36,792 nucleotides of DNA from an uncultured Subdoligranulum sp. (GCA_904374465.1 CAJFFY010000023.1:1-36792); one strand, 5' to 3'. Shown: positions 10,242 to 19,120, counted from the stretch's first letter. The notes: generated by a model from the sequence alone, not told the origin. Program-made: numbers and translations.

Positions 10242-10421
10242 GCACCCGGTTCGCCTATGGCGTTCCCCGGCAGACACATGACGCAGAACTCATAATTACC
10301 GCAAAAAGCAGAAGCGGGCAGCCTTCTGCGAGCAGAAATTTTCTCTTTTCGTTTTCCGCAAAACCGCACCAGGACGCCGCCCCCCTGAAACGGAGTCACG
10401 CCGCAAATACGCATAGAATGG

Positions 10422-10450
10422 TTGCTTTTGCCGGATCAACCTGTTACAAT
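10422..10450 (+). promoter_or_regulatory. Putative cdaR promoter
   Basis: TTGCTT at 10422-10427 and TACAAT at 10445-10450 are separated by 17 bases, about 50 bases before the regulator start. The 10242-10421 stretch between the sortase and this promoter shows no gene and no clear terminator. Confidence 0.5.
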
Positions 10451-10500
10451 TAGCCTGTATGCCACCCCAAAAGGCGGCCCAAAGAGGAAGTTTTCCAACA

Positions 10501-11625
10501 ATGAGGATATCACCTTCCATCGCACAGGCGATTGTGAAAGAAATCAGTGATGCTGTCAACAAAAATGTAAACCTGATGGATGACACCGGGCGGATCATTG
10601 CCAGTCCCAACCCTGAGCGGGTAGGGACTGAGCACATGGGCGCGCGCAAAATTGTGGAAGAAAAGCTGGAATGCCTTACGGTCTGTACGGACCAGGAATA
10701 CAGCGGTTCCCTGGTCGGCATCAATCTTCCTCTATATTTCCGGGGCGACATTGTGGGGGTTATCGGGATCACCGGCGAATGGGATCAGATTGCCCAGTAT
10801 GTTCAGTTGATCAAAAAAGCGTCCGAAGCATTGCTGAAGGATGCCTATATACAGGAAACCTCCAACGCACTCCGCATGCGGCAGCGCAACTACCTTCATA
10901 CGCTGCTGTTCGGTACAGCGGCACAGCTTTCGGAAGATTTCCTGAGCCTGGGCGCCACCCTGGGGCTGGATATCCAGCTGCCGTACCGCTGCCTTTGTAT
11001 TTCCTTTGCCGCACCGGAGGGAAGAAGCGCCGAGATCCAGACTCTTTTGGACAGGGCGGAAGAATATCTGGAACGGACGTACTCCGGGCTCATGCTGTAC
11101 AGAGAGAGTACGCAGCTTTCCCTGTTTACCACCATTCTGGACGAAAACCACCTGCGGACGCTGGTTTCCCGCCTGAGTGGCAGTCTTCCCCTGCAGCCGG
11201 GCTTTTCACTGAAAGCCGGTGTGGATATGGGCCCCCACCACGGGCTGCAACTCCGTACAGGAAGAGTGCAGGCAGAAAAAAGTCTGCATATCGCTTTTAT
11301 GGAGCAAGGGGAACCCCTGATTTTCTACGGAGATATGACCAGCGGTATTTATCTGGGGGAGATCAGCGCTGCCTCCAAAAAAGAATATCTGGCACGTATT
11401 TTCAAGGGAATGAGCCTGGCCGAGATGCAGGAATGGGCACAGCTTCTGGCCACCTTTTATGCCTGTGACGGTTCGCTGAACAAAACCGCCGATAAGCTGT
11501 TCATCCACAAAAACACCCTGCAGTACCAGTTGCGCAAACTGGCCTCCCTAACGGGATATGACCCCCGCAGCATTACAAATGCCGGGTTGTACCAGACCGC
11601 CATCCAGTTCCTTAAAGCCATTTGA
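10501..11625 (+). CDS. cdaR: CdaR-family sugar diacid/glycerate utilisation regulator (PucR-type HTH)
   Basis: A 374-residue transcription regulator. The N-terminus (MRISPSIAQAIVKEI, then NLMDDTGRIIASPNPERVGTEH) is the typical putative diacid-recognition domain of CdaR. The middle is the GGDEF-like CdaR region, and residues from about 315 on (GSLNKTADKLFIHKNTLQYQ) form the C-terminal PucR helix-turn-helix. Start placed at 10501, not the upstream in-frame ATG 10459, because the family begins here and AGAGGAAG (10483-10490) is well placed. In E. coli, CdaR activates galactarate/glucarate/glycerate genes. Here a glycerate kinase lies about 3 kb downstream on the same strand, so it probably controls genes 11801-16547. 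The effector is inferred. Confidence 0.9.
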   Translation: MRISPSIAQAIVKEISDAVNKNVNLMDDTGRIIASPNPERVGTEHMGARKIVEEKLECLTVCTDQEYSGSLVGINLPLYFRGDIVGVIGITGEWDQIAQYVQLIKKASEALLKDAYIQETSNALRMRQRNYLHTLLFGTAAQLSEDFLSLGATLGLDIQLPYRCLCISFAAPEGRSAEIQTLLDRAEEYLERTYSGLMLYRESTQLSLFTTILDENHLRTLVSRLSGSLPLQPGFSLKAGVDMGPHHGLQLRTGRVQAEKSLHIAFMEQGEPLIFYGDMTSGIYLGEISAASKKEYLARIFKGMSLAEMQEWAQLLATFYACDGSLNKTADKLFIHKNTLQYQLRKLASLTGYDPRSITNAGLYQTAIQFLKAI

Positions 11626-11657
11626 AAGCAAACTGCACAAAAGTATACCACAATCCA

Positions 11658-11699
11658 CCGGAGGATATGTCTTGCATGACATATCCTCCGGCCTTTTTT
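11658..11699 (+). terminator. Rho-independent terminator of cdaR
   Basis: A 14-bp perfect stem (11658-11671 with 11678-11691), 6-base loop, then CC and six T. It separates the regulator from the C69/permease/kinase genes. Confidence 0.92.
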
Positions 11700-11736
11700 C
11701 ATGCTTGCGGCCAAAGACAAGACCGCGCCCGGATGC

Positions 11737-11742
11737 TACAAT
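11737..11742 (+). promoter_or_regulatory. Possible -10 box for the C69-permease operon
   Basis: TACAAT lies 58 bases before the C69 start and just after the cdaR terminator. No good -35 is seen at the usual distance (TTGCGG at 11705 is too far), which would fit a promoter needing CdaR. That dependence is inference. Confidence 0.35.
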
Positions 11743-11800
11743 AAAGTCAACAGAAAACGAATTTTCCCCAATTTTTACGAAGGCAGGAGGCTGTATCCCT

Positions 11801-13124
11801 ATGGAACTTTATTCTTGTGATACCATGGTCGCTCTGGGCAACAGTACCGAAAGCGGTCATGTGATTTTTGCCAAAAACAGCGACCGTCCCGTTACCGAGG
11901 CACAGCCGCTGGTGGTCTATCCCGCCGCAGATCATGCACCGGACGAAACCGTGGAATGTACCTACATTCAGATTCCGCAGGCGGCGCACACCTACCGTGT
12001 GCTGGGCTCCAAGCCCTACTGGATTTGGGGCTTTGAACACGGCATGAACGAAAAAGGTGTTGCGATCGGCAACGAAGCCGTCTGGTCCCGGGAACCGGAG
12101 GAAGCGGAAAACGGCCTGCTGGGTATGGATCTGCTCCGCCTGGGGCTTGAGCGGGGCGCAACCGCCTACGAAGCGCTCCATGTGATCACCTCCCTGCTGG
12201 AAAAATACGGCCAGGGCGGCAATGCAGCCGTGGGGATGCAGCACCGGTACCACAACGCCTTCCTGATTGCCGATGCCCGGGAGGCCTGGATTCTGGATAC
12301 CTGCAGCCGCCGCTGGGTCGCCCGCCGGGTGCGGGATGTGGCCGGCATTTCCAACTGTTACAGCACCGAAACCGAGTGGGACGAAGACTCCGGAGATGTG
12401 AAGGAGCACGCCTACGAGATGGGCTGGATCAGTCCCCAGGTCCCCTTCAATTTTGCCAAAGCCTACGGCGCCATGAGCCTGAAACACCGGGCCGCGCAGC
12501 CACGGTTTTTCCGCCTGAACAAACTGCTGCGGGCCAATATGGGCCACATTACGCTGGATACCATCCGTGCCATTCAGCGGGACCACTTTGAGGGCGAATC
12601 CATTGCCCCCCCGCTGGAGCCCGGCCGATGGCCTGCAGGTGACGATTTGCATGCACGCCATGCTGGACACCGCCAGCAAGACGGCGGCCTCCTCGCATGT
12701 GGAGCTGGTGGAAGGCGAAACACCGGTTTGGTGGAGTGCTTTCGGCTGCCCCTGTTTGTCGGTCTATGCCCCCTACTCGGTAAACAATTCCCTGCCTGCC
12801 GAACTCAGCTGCGCCGAGGCAAAGTACACCCCCGAAAGTGCATGGTGGCAGTTTGAGCGGCTGCAATACGCCATCGAACAGGATTATCCCCGCTACGCGC
12901 CCCAGTGGCAGGAGGTGGCCGCCCGGCTGGAAACCCAGCTGCGGGAGCAGGCTGCTTCCGGAAAAGCACCCGATGATGCCGCCGTGGAGGCAAACAGCCG
13001 GATGATTCTGGATGCGGTAAACGCCATGTATACCCGGATCATAGGGGAGCAAGCCCCCTCTGCCCAGCCGCAGCATACCGGGATGAACGAAACTGCCAAG
13101 CGGCGGGCAGGCATTACTTTCTAA
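11801..13124 (+). pseudogene. C69-family (secernin/PepD-like) dipeptidase, frameshifted in a C7 tract
   Basis: Ntn-type C69 amidohydrolase of about 440 residues if the frame is restored. It opens MELYSCDTMVALGNST, with Cys6 the expected nucleophile after removal of a short propeptide, followed by the family motif GHVIFAKNSDRP. AGGAGG at 11785-11790 fixes the start. The frame runs well to ESIAP near 12606. At 12606-12612 there are seven C; with six, reading continues as PRWSPADGLQVTICMH and then HAMLDTASKTAASSHVELV to a stop at 13124. As written, frame 1 leaves homology and ends at 12856. The 3' part has good C69 features (CMH, TASS), so the break is recent, a slippage-prone switch, or a base error. 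Context: downstream of cdaR and before an ESS permease; substrate unknown. Confidence 0.85.
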
Positions 13125-13179
13125 CGGAGCAGCGCCAGACAGACTGGCGGACAAATACAAACAAGGAGGAACAAATGTT

Positions 13180-14586
13180 ATGATTAGTATGAACGCTTTG
13201 GCATGGACCGGTGTTTTTATTGTTATCGGTGTCGTGCTGCGTGCGGCGGTTCCGTTTTTGCGGAACAATCTGGTTCCCGCAAGCGTCATTGGAGGTGTGA
13301 TCGGTTTTATTGTGATTCAGACCGGCGTCATCTACAATGCAACGGTGGATGATTTCAGCAACATTGCGGGACTTCTGTGGTCGTTCTCGTTTGCCAACAT
13401 GGGCCTTACCCTGGCAGCGCAGAAAAAGACCACCAACAAAAAAAGGCCTTTGAAAGAGCGGATGGCTGACAGCCAGTTCTCCGGCATTTGCGGCATGGGC
13501 TTCTTCTGGGTCATTCCTTACGCGCTGACCGGCCTGCTGGGTTACGCCGTACTGAAACTCATCGGCGGCATCTGGGGTATGGACCCCGTATACGGCCTGT
13601 TGATCCCCTTCGGCTTTGCACAGGGCCCCGGCCAGAGTGTCACCTACGGCACCATGATCCAGAACAGCGGCGTTGTCAATGCGGTGCAGGTTGGCGTCAC
13701 CTTTGCGGCCGCCGGCTTCCTGGTAGCTTTCCTCATTGGTGTTCCCTGGGTGCGTAAAGGCATCCAGAAGGGTCTGGCCCCCTATGCAGGCGAAATGAGC
13801 GAGAGCATGACAAGCGGCCTTTATGAGCCCGAAGAACAGCAGTATTACGGCAAAGAAACCACTCATCCCGGCAACGTAGATACCCTGGCCTTCCACTTCT
13901 CTCTGGTAGGAATCGCCTGGGTCTGTGGCCAGGCCCTGTGCACGCTGTGCGCCATGATTCCTGGCTTTGTGGGCGAAATTCTGTCCGGCTTCCTTTATCT
14001 GTATGCTATGCTGGTGGCGTACGCCCTGCGTTGGATCATCGGCAAGCTGGGCTTCAATAAGTATCTGGACCGCGGCACGCAGGTGCGTATCTCCGGTTTC
14101 TGCATCGATATGATGGTTACCTCTGCTTTCATGGGCATTTCCCTGACGGTGATCGGCGCCTGGATCATTCCTATCCTGGCCGTCGTGGTGGTAGGAACCC
14201 TCTTTACTTACATTACCACCCGCTACTTCGGCGAGCGTTTTGGCGGCAAGCACGGCTTTGAGCGCACTGTGGCCATCTGGGGCACGCTGACCGGCACCAA
14301 TGCCACCGGCCAGGCGCTCTGCCGCATGGTAGACCCCAACCGCAAGACCTCCGTGCTGGAGGAGCTGGGTCCCATCAACGCCATTAATGTACCTGCCTGC
14401 TATGTGGTCATGCCTGCTATCGTTGCGTTCGCCGCCAACCAGATCTCCTTTGGTTTGCTGGTAGCCGCCCTGGTCGGTACTGCCGCCGTCTTCCTGGCAG
14501 GCATGCTGATCACCCGCACCTGGGGCAAAAAGACCTACGACTACCGCAAAGGCGAGCTGTACTACGATGTTGATGAAGTAAACTGA
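13180..14586 (+). CDS. ESS-family (GltS-like) sodium:carboxylate symporter
   Basis: A 468-residue polytopic membrane protein. The N-terminus has a helix and then NNLVPASVIGGVIGF, resembling the GltS/ESS signature in which the pore loop follows VPA. A second pseudo-repeat has GTLTGTNATGQALCRMVDP. A hydrophilic loop near residues 205-235 separates the two halves, as in this family. AGGAGGA at 13164-13170 is 9 bases before ATG 13180; a nearby ATG at 13175 opens only a two-codon frame. GltS imports glutamate with Na+, but here the gene sits between a C69 peptidase and a glycerate kinase under a CdaR regulator, so glycerate or another small (di)carboxylate is a fair alternative. Confidence 0.85.
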   Translation: MISMNALAWTGVFIVIGVVLRAAVPFLRNNLVPASVIGGVIGFIVIQTGVIYNATVDDFSNIAGLLWSFSFANMGLTLAAQKKTTNKKRPLKERMADSQFSGICGMGFFWVIPYALTGLLGYAVLKLIGGIWGMDPVYGLLIPFGFAQGPGQSVTYGTMIQNSGVVNAVQVGVTFAAAGFLVAFLIGVPWVRKGIQKGLAPYAGEMSESMTSGLYEPEEQQYYGKETTHPGNVDTLAFHFSLVGIAWVCGQALCTLCAMIPGFVGEILSGFLYLYAMLVAYALRWIIGKLGFNKYLDRGTQVRISGFCIDMMVTSAFMGISLTVIGAWIIPILAVVVVGTLFTYITTRYFGERFGGKHGFERTVAIWGTLTGTNATGQALCRMVDPNRKTSVLEELGPINAINVPACYVVMPAIVAFAANQISFGLLVAALVGTAAVFLAGMLITRTWGKKTYDYRKGELYYDVDEVN

Positions 14587-14615
14587 CCCTGACGGTGCAC
14601 TAAAAATACGTTTCC

Positions 14616-14670
14616 CTGAGGGAAGACCCACCGGCGACTTCCGCCTTTGGCGGGTCTTCCCTCAGATTTT
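14616..14670 (+). terminator. Long perfect hairpin between the permease and glycerate kinase
   Basis: A 14-bp perfect stem (14616-14629 with 14652-14665), a 22-base loop and then ATTTT. It ends 18 bases before the kinase start. It may terminate the C69-permease transcript, or act as a partial terminator within the operon. No promoter was seen between it and the kinase. Confidence 0.75.
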
Positions 14671-14688
14671 GTGAAGCCGAGGTGCTTA

Positions 14689-15828
14689 ATGAAAAAGATT
14701 GTAATTATTCCCGACTCCTTCAAAGGAACCATGTCCAGCCGCATGATCGGAGAGATCATTGCCCAGGAAGCCTCCGACTGCTGGCCCGGCATGGAGACGG
14801 TTCGGGTGGAAGTAGCCGACGGTGGTGAAGGCAGTGTGGATGCTTTTTTGTCGGTTCTGCCGGGTGCCAAGCACCAGCTGACGGTACAGGGTCCCTACGG
14901 CGAACCCATTCAAAGCTTTTACGGTCAGATGGGCGATACCGCCGTCATCGAAATGGCAGCGGCCGCCGGGCTTCCCTTAGTGGGGGAAAAACTGAATGCG
15001 GGGCAGACCAGCACCTACGGCGTGGGGCAGCTGATCTGCCACGCCCTGGAAAATGGTGCCCGAAAAATCATATTGGGACTTGGCGGCAGCGCCACCAATG
15101 ACGGCGGTGCCGGTGCTGCGGCAGCACTGGGCGTGCGTTTTCTGGACAGCGCGGGAAACTCCTTTGTACCGGTAGGCAATACCCTGCACCGGATTCAGCA
15201 TATTGAGATGCACGCCGCAGCCGAACGGTTGAAGAACGTTTCTGTGGTTGCCATGTGCGATATCAACAATCCGCTGTGCGGCCCGCAGGGAGCGGCTGCC
15301 GTTTTCGGCCCCCAGAAAGGGGCCGCCCCCGAGCAGGTGGTTCAGCTGGATGCGGGTTTGCACCATCTGGCGGATGTGATTCAAAGGGACCTTGGCATCC
15401 ATGTTCTTCAGCTCCCGGGCGGCGGCGCTGCGGGCGGCATGGGTGCCGGAGCAGCTGCCTTTTTTGGCGCAGCGTTGGAAAGCGGCATTGATGTGGTACT
15501 GGACACCGTTGATTTTGATCAAATGCTGGAAGGCTGTTCCATGGTCATCACCGGAGAAGGCCGGATCGACGGTCAGAGTGCCCGGGGCAAAGTGATTGCA
15601 GGAATTGCACAACGGGCGCAGAAAAAGAACGTGCCGGTTGTGGCTATTGTAGGGGACATTGCCGACGGCGCCGAACAAATGTACAGCAAAGGCGTCAGTG
15701 CCATTTTCAGCATCAACCGGGTGGCACTACCTTTCAGCGAGATGAAGCACCGGGCCCCCTCTGATCTTCGCCAGACTGTGCGCAATGTGTTCCGGTTTGT
15801 TAAGCTGGCAAAGGAGATTCAACTGTGA
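14689..15828 (+). CDS. glxK: Glycerate 2-kinase (GarK/GlxK family)
   Basis: A 379-residue kinase that phosphorylates D-glycerate to 2-phosphoglycerate, feeding lower glycolysis. The N-terminus MKKIVIIPDSFKGTMSS and the glycine-rich GLGGSATNDGGAGAAAALG (about residue 127 on), plus VITGEGRIDGQSARGK near 288, are signatures of glycerate kinase family PF02595. Length is normal. Start set at ATG 14689; GAGGTG at 14679-14684 is a modest ribosome site, and an earlier in-frame start at 14647 would run through the hairpin. The stop overlaps the next start by four bases (GTGA), so the TauE/SafE permease is translationally coupled. With CdaR upstream this is probably a glycerate/sugar-acid pathway. Confidence 0.95.
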   Translation: MKKIVIIPDSFKGTMSSRMIGEIIAQEASDCWPGMETVRVEVADGGEGSVDAFLSVLPGAKHQLTVQGPYGEPIQSFYGQMGDTAVIEMAAAAGLPLVGEKLNAGQTSTYGVGQLICHALENGARKIILGLGGSATNDGGAGAAAALGVRFLDSAGNSFVPVGNTLHRIQHIEMHAAAERLKNVSVVAMCDINNPLCGPQGAAAVFGPQKGAAPEQVVQLDAGLHHLADVIQRDLGIHVLQLPGGGAAGGMGAGAAAFFGAALESGIDVVLDTVDFDQMLEGCSMVITGEGRIDGQSARGKVIAGIAQRAQKKNVPVVAIVGDIADGAEQMYSKGVSAIFSINRVALPFSEMKHRAPSDLRQTVRNVFRFVKLAKEIQL

Positions 15829-16547
15829 ATTTCATTGACATCAAAGAACTGCTAACCATCCTGGTGGTCTTTTCTGCCAATATTGTGGAGGCCATTACAG
15901 GATTTGCGGGGACCATGCTGGCCATGCCCGCAGCCATGCAGCTGATTGGGGTTATGGACGCCAAGATCGTGCTGAACGTGGTGGCACTGTTTGTCAGCAG
16001 TACAATATGGATGCAAAGCCGGAAAGACACAAACCTGAAGGAAGTGTACAAGATATCCGGGCTCATGGTCATTGGCATGGCCGTTGGTTTATATCTGTTC
16101 AATCTGCTGCCGGTGGATTGGCTCTCCCGGCTGTACGGTATTTTGATCATCCTTGTGGCAATTAAAGGCTTGTTTGTAAAAAAACAGTTTTCTCTGCCGG
16201 AATGGATGCTGCTTGTGGTGGTGCTGGCCGCAGGGGTAATCCATGGAATGTTTTTGTCGGGCGGCTCGCTGCTGGTCATCTATGCAATTACGGTGCTGAA
16301 AGATAAAAGCGTTATACGGGCCACGCTTGCTCCGGTCTGGATTTTTTTGAACCTGATCATCCTGGCGCAGGATATTTGGGCAGGCCATGTAACCAGTCAT
16401 TGTTTGGTGCTGGCCGTTTGCTGCCTGCCGCCGGTATGCCTGGCACTTTATATCGGCAACCTGCTTCACAAACGAATCCCTCAGGATTTCTTTGTGAAAC
16501 TGACGTATCTGCTGTTGATTTTGTCCGGCGCTTCGCTGTTTATGTGA
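15825..16547 (+). CDS. TauE/SafE (TSUP) family membrane permease
   Basis: A 240-residue protein of about eight helices, with two halves typical of TSUP transporters: NIVEAITGFAGTMLAMP near residue 21 and AGVIHGMFLSGGSLLVIYA near 137. It starts at GTG 15825, overlapping the kinase stop by four bases, so it is made with the kinase. TSUP members move sulfite, sulfonates or small organic acids across the membrane. The tight coupling suggests it carries glycerate or a related acid rather than sulfite, but nothing in the sequence fixes the substrate. Confidence 0.85.
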   Translation: MNFIDIKELLTILVVFSANIVEAITGFAGTMLAMPAAMQLIGVMDAKIVLNVVALFVSSTIWMQSRKDTNLKEVYKISGLMVIGMAVGLYLFNLLPVDWLSRLYGILIILVAIKGLFVKKQFSLPEWMLLVVVLAAGVIHGMFLSGGSLLVIYAITVLKDKSVIRATLAPVWIFLNLIILAQDIWAGHVTSHCLVLAVCCLPPVCLALYIGNLLHKRIPQDFFVKLTYLLLILSGASLFM

Positions 16548-16707
16548 GGCAGCAGTCCGCCTGCCTTATAAATCCTTATGCGATCTCTTACAGAAAACAC
16601 TTCTGTGTTCGGCAGTAAGCAAACGCCTGTTTCCCATTTTACTGTGCGCAAGCCACCATACCTTTACAAGTCGCGGCGTTTCAAAACGCAGATGGATATC
16701 CCCACGG

Positions 16708-16733
16708 AAAAGGCCACCGAAAGGTGGCCTTTT
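16708..16733 (+). terminator. Terminator hairpin with GAAA tetraloop
   Basis: An 11-bp perfect stem (16708-16718 with 16723-16733), GAAA loop, ending in TTTT; A-rich on the other side, so possibly bidirectional. It ends the glycerate/TauE operon. Confidence 0.85.
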
Positions 16734-16823
16734 CTGTTTCGATAGACACTGGATGTTCAGGACCCATTCACCTGTCGGATTATCCGGTCTGCTTCTGCGC
16801 CTTCCATCATTAATTGATATGCC

Positions 16824-16874
16824 TTGACAGAAAAGATGCGGAAAGCTATAATGAACATCGTTCATATTGGAACG
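16824..16874 (+). promoter_or_regulatory. Consensus promoter with operator-like inverted repeats for the DUF2871 gene
   Basis: TTGACA (16824-16829), 17 bases, TATAAT (16847-16852): a perfect sigma-A promoter. Directly downstream, GAAC-ATC-GTTC (16853-16863) and CGTTC-N6-GAACG (16859-16874) overlap at the expected start site, suggesting repression by an unidentified regulator. Confidence 0.7.
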
Positions 16875-16994
16875 ATTGGCTTTTCTGCTGCGCTTCCAAT
16901 GCCCTGTGCGAAAGATAGCCAGCTTCACCATGTTCCCCCATGGACAGAGCGGCTATACCGCTATACAAAACGAGTCAATAAAGGAGATCTGAAT

Positions 16995-17414
16995 ATGAAA
17001 CGGTATATGAATCTGGCGCTGTTGTACGCTGTACTTGCCATGGTTGGCGGCGTATTTTATCGGGAGTTCACCAAGTTCAACGGCTTTACCGGCAAAACCA
17101 CCCTCGGGGTCGTACATACCCATTACTTCCTGCTGGGCATGGTATTTTTTCTGCTGTTGCTTTTGCTGGAGAAGAATTTTTCTTTCACCGGGGCCAAAAC
17201 CGGGCCTGTCCTGATTGCCTATCAGGTTGGTTTAAATCTGACGGCGGTCATGTTTGTGGTACGGGGCATCACCCAGGTGCTGGGTACAGCCCTTTCCTCC
17301 GGTATGAGTGCCGCCATTTCGGGCATTGCCGGAATCGGCCATATTTTGCTGGGCGTCAGTCTGGTGCTTCTGCTGCTGCAGGTCAAGCGTAGTGTAGCCG
17401 ACGCAGAGGTCTGA
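16995..17414 (+). CDS. DUF2871 family small integral membrane protein
   Basis: A 139-residue protein with four predicted helices. The conserved block YREFTKFNGFTGKTTLGVVH, followed by THYFLLGM, near residues 23-50 is characteristic of DUF2871, a family of unknown function. Histidines in VHTHY between helices could bind heme or metal, but that is only a guess. AAGGAG at 16981-16986 supports ATG 16995. The gene stands alone behind a very strong promoter with operator-like repeats and ends before a bidirectional terminator. Confidence 0.8.
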   Translation: MKRYMNLALLYAVLAMVGGVFYREFTKFNGFTGKTTLGVVHTHYFLLGMVFFLLLLLLEKNFSFTGAKTGPVLIAYQVGLNLTAVMFVVRGITQVLGTALSSGMSAAISGIAGIGHILLGVSLVLLLLQVKRSVADAEV

Positions 17415-17538
17415 TTCCATGATTTTTCAAAAGGGCGGCTCCCGACCAGCCATCCCCTGCAGCGAACTGGTTTTCCCCCCTTTGACCTTCCTGTTTTTCA
17501 AGGGCGCGCCTTGGCGAAACGGTAAGATGCCCATATGC

Positions 17539-17578
17539 AAAAAAGACGGACAGGCTGATCAGCCTTTCCGTCTTTTTT
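17539..17578. terminator. Bidirectional terminator between convergent DUF2871 and DUF3795 genes
   Basis: A 12-bp stem (17539-17550 with 17567-17578) with A6 and T6 ends, plus an inner 5-bp stem AGGCT/AGCCT. It serves the plus-strand gene ending at 17414 and the minus-strand gene ending at 17624. Confidence 0.9.
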
Positions 17579-17623
17579 GTGCAGCCGTTCCTGCAATGGA
17601 GCATCAACCAAACGATGCCACGT

Positions 17624-18031
17624 TTATTTTCTGCGTGTTTTACGATCTGCCTTGGCTATTGCAGCGCAATAGAGGCAGGAATCCTGATGCACGGTCCGCA
17701 GTTTTCCGCAGCTGCTGCACCGGTACCGCTCGTTCTGCTGCCGTACAAATTCATCCAGACCGTTTGCTTGAATCAAGGCAAGGTTTTCCAGCATGCTCAT
17801 GTGATATTTTGTGCGGTATCGTTTATCCAGCGCCTTCAGCCGTTTGCAGGGATATTGTGTACATTCAAAACAGAATGTCTTTTTGTTTTCGCACTTTTGA
17901 ATGGAACAGTTCTGGCAGGCTTTTCTCTCACCGCCATGACCGCAGCCATGGCAGGCAAGGCCCTTGCCCTGATACGCCTGGCACAAGGCACAGTTCATCC
18001 CGCAAGGCGCCACAAGCTGTTGTTGGGTCAT
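17624..18031 (-). CDS. DUF3795 family cysteine-rich protein
   Basis: A 135-residue protein rich in paired cysteines: CGMNCALCQAYQGKGLACHGC near residues 10-30, CQNCSIQKC near 39-47, CFECTQYPCKRL near 54-64, and a zinc-ribbon-like CSSCGK...CLYC near the C-terminus. This matches the DUF3795 family (putative metal binding, function unknown) with an extra C-terminal ribbon. AGGAG before the ATG supports the start. It follows the M42 peptidase gene by about 40 bases, so probably one transcript. A second, broken DUF3795 gene lies at 34245. Confidence 0.8.
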   Translation of the reverse strand: MTQQQLVAPCGMNCALCQAYQGKGLACHGCGHGGERKACQNCSIQKCENKKTFCFECTQYPCKRLKALDKRYRTKYHMSMLENLALIQANGLDEFVRQQNERYRCSSCGKLRTVHQDSCLYCAAIAKADRKTRRK

Positions 18032-18070
18032 TCTTTTTCTCCTGACTGCCGTGCAGGCATGTTTGCGGTA

Positions 18071-19120
18071 TCAGGCCAGTTCCAGGTAGAGGGCCGCCAG
18101 ATCCATGGTGGCACGCAGACCATCCAGATGGGTGCGTTCCATGCCGTGGGAGGCATGCACGCCCGGGCCGATGAGCGCTGCCCGGCAATCCATGCCGGAG
18201 CGCCAGGCGGCGCCCACATCCGAACCGTAGTGGGGGTAGATATCCACCGCGTAGTCCACGCCCTGTTCTTTGGCCAGCTGCTCCAGCCGGCTGACCATGC
18301 CGTAGTCGTAGGGTCCGCCGCCATCCTTGGCGCAGATGGAGACCTGGTACTCGGTGCAGCTCAGGTCCTCGCCGATGCAGCCCATATCCACCGCCAGCAG
18401 TTCGTCCACAGCGGGCAGGGTGGCGCCGCCGTGCCCCACTTCCTCATGGACAGTCAGGGTGAAATAGCTTTCGAACCGGGGGCGGGTGCCGGTTTCGTGC
18501 ATCTGCCACAACAGCGTCAGCAAGCAGGCGGCGCTGGCCTTATCGTCCAGGAAGCGGGACTTCACAAAGCCGCTTTCGGTGACGGTGGTCTTGGTGTCGT
18601 AGCAGACATAGTCCCCGGCAGCAATGCCCAGGGCCTGCACGTCCTCCTTGCTGTGCACCTTCTCATCGATGCGCACAGCCATGTTTTTCTCGTCCCGGGG
18701 GCGGGTGGCCGCGTCATCCTGCACATGGACCGACGGGGACAGGCTGAGCACCGTACCGGTGTACATCTTGCCTTCCCGGGTGTAGATGCGGCAATATTCA
18801 CCGTCCAGGGTGGGCAGCAGCGGGCCGCCTACCGTGGTGACCATCAGCATGCCGTCGGCGGTGATGGAGCGTACCATCAGGCCCAGGGTATCCACGTGAG
18901 CACAGAGTCCTACCTTGCGGCCGCTCTCCCGGCCGGGCACCGTGATCACCAGATTGCCCTTGTTGGTGCGCCGGGTGGCAAAGCCCAGTTCCCGGGCAAT
19001 ACCCTCCGCCACCGTGACCACTTTTTCAGTGTAGCCGGTGGGGCTGTCCTGCCCCAGCAGCTTTTGCAGCGTATCCACCAGGAAAGCCCGACGGGCTTCC
19101 AGCATCTTTTCCTCTGCCAT
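18071..19120 (-). CDS. M42-family metallo-aminopeptidase
   Basis: A 349-residue co-catalytic metallopeptidase (glutamyl aminopeptidase/endoglucanase-M family) releasing N-terminal residues from peptides in the cytoplasm. Metal and catalytic residues are visible: CAHVDTLG, RFLDDKAS, VHEEVGHGG, LLAVDMG and HASHGMERTH. Start set at MAEEK (19120) because AAAGGATGGG sits about 10 bases upstream; an in-frame ATG at 19147 has no ribosome site. A likely promoter lies at 19159-19187. The DUF3795 gene follows. Confidence 0.93.
   Translation of the reverse strand: MAEEKMLEARRAFLVDTLQKLLGQDSPTGYTEKVVTVAEGIARELGFATRRTNKGNLVITVPGRESGRKVGLCAHVDTLGLMVRSITADGMLMVTTVGGPLLPTLDGEYCRIYTREGKMYTGTVLSLSPSVHVQDDAATRPRDEKNMAVRIDEKVHSKEDVQALGIAAGDYVCYDTKTTVTESGFVKSRFLDDKASAACLLTLLWQMHETGTRPRFESYFTLTVHEEVGHGGATLPAVDELLAVDMGCIGEDLSCTEYQVSICAKDGGGPYDYGMVSRLEQLAKEQGVDYAVDIYPHYGSDVGAAWRSGMDCRAALIGPGVHASHGMERTHLDGLRATMDLAALYLELA

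Larger units (their letters stand above)
16548..16994. other. 447-bp intergenic region between TauE/SafE and DUF2871 genes
   Basis: Holds a terminator (16708-16733), a consensus promoter (16824-16852) and an inverted repeat at the expected start of transcription (16853-16874), followed by a leader of about 135 bases. I see no supported gene; reading frames on either strand here look random. Confidence 0.6.

Noticed and set aside
16566..16931. A 121-residue minus-strand frame in the intergenic region before DUF2871
   Set aside because: It crosses a terminator and a consensus promoter and has no protein-like pattern.
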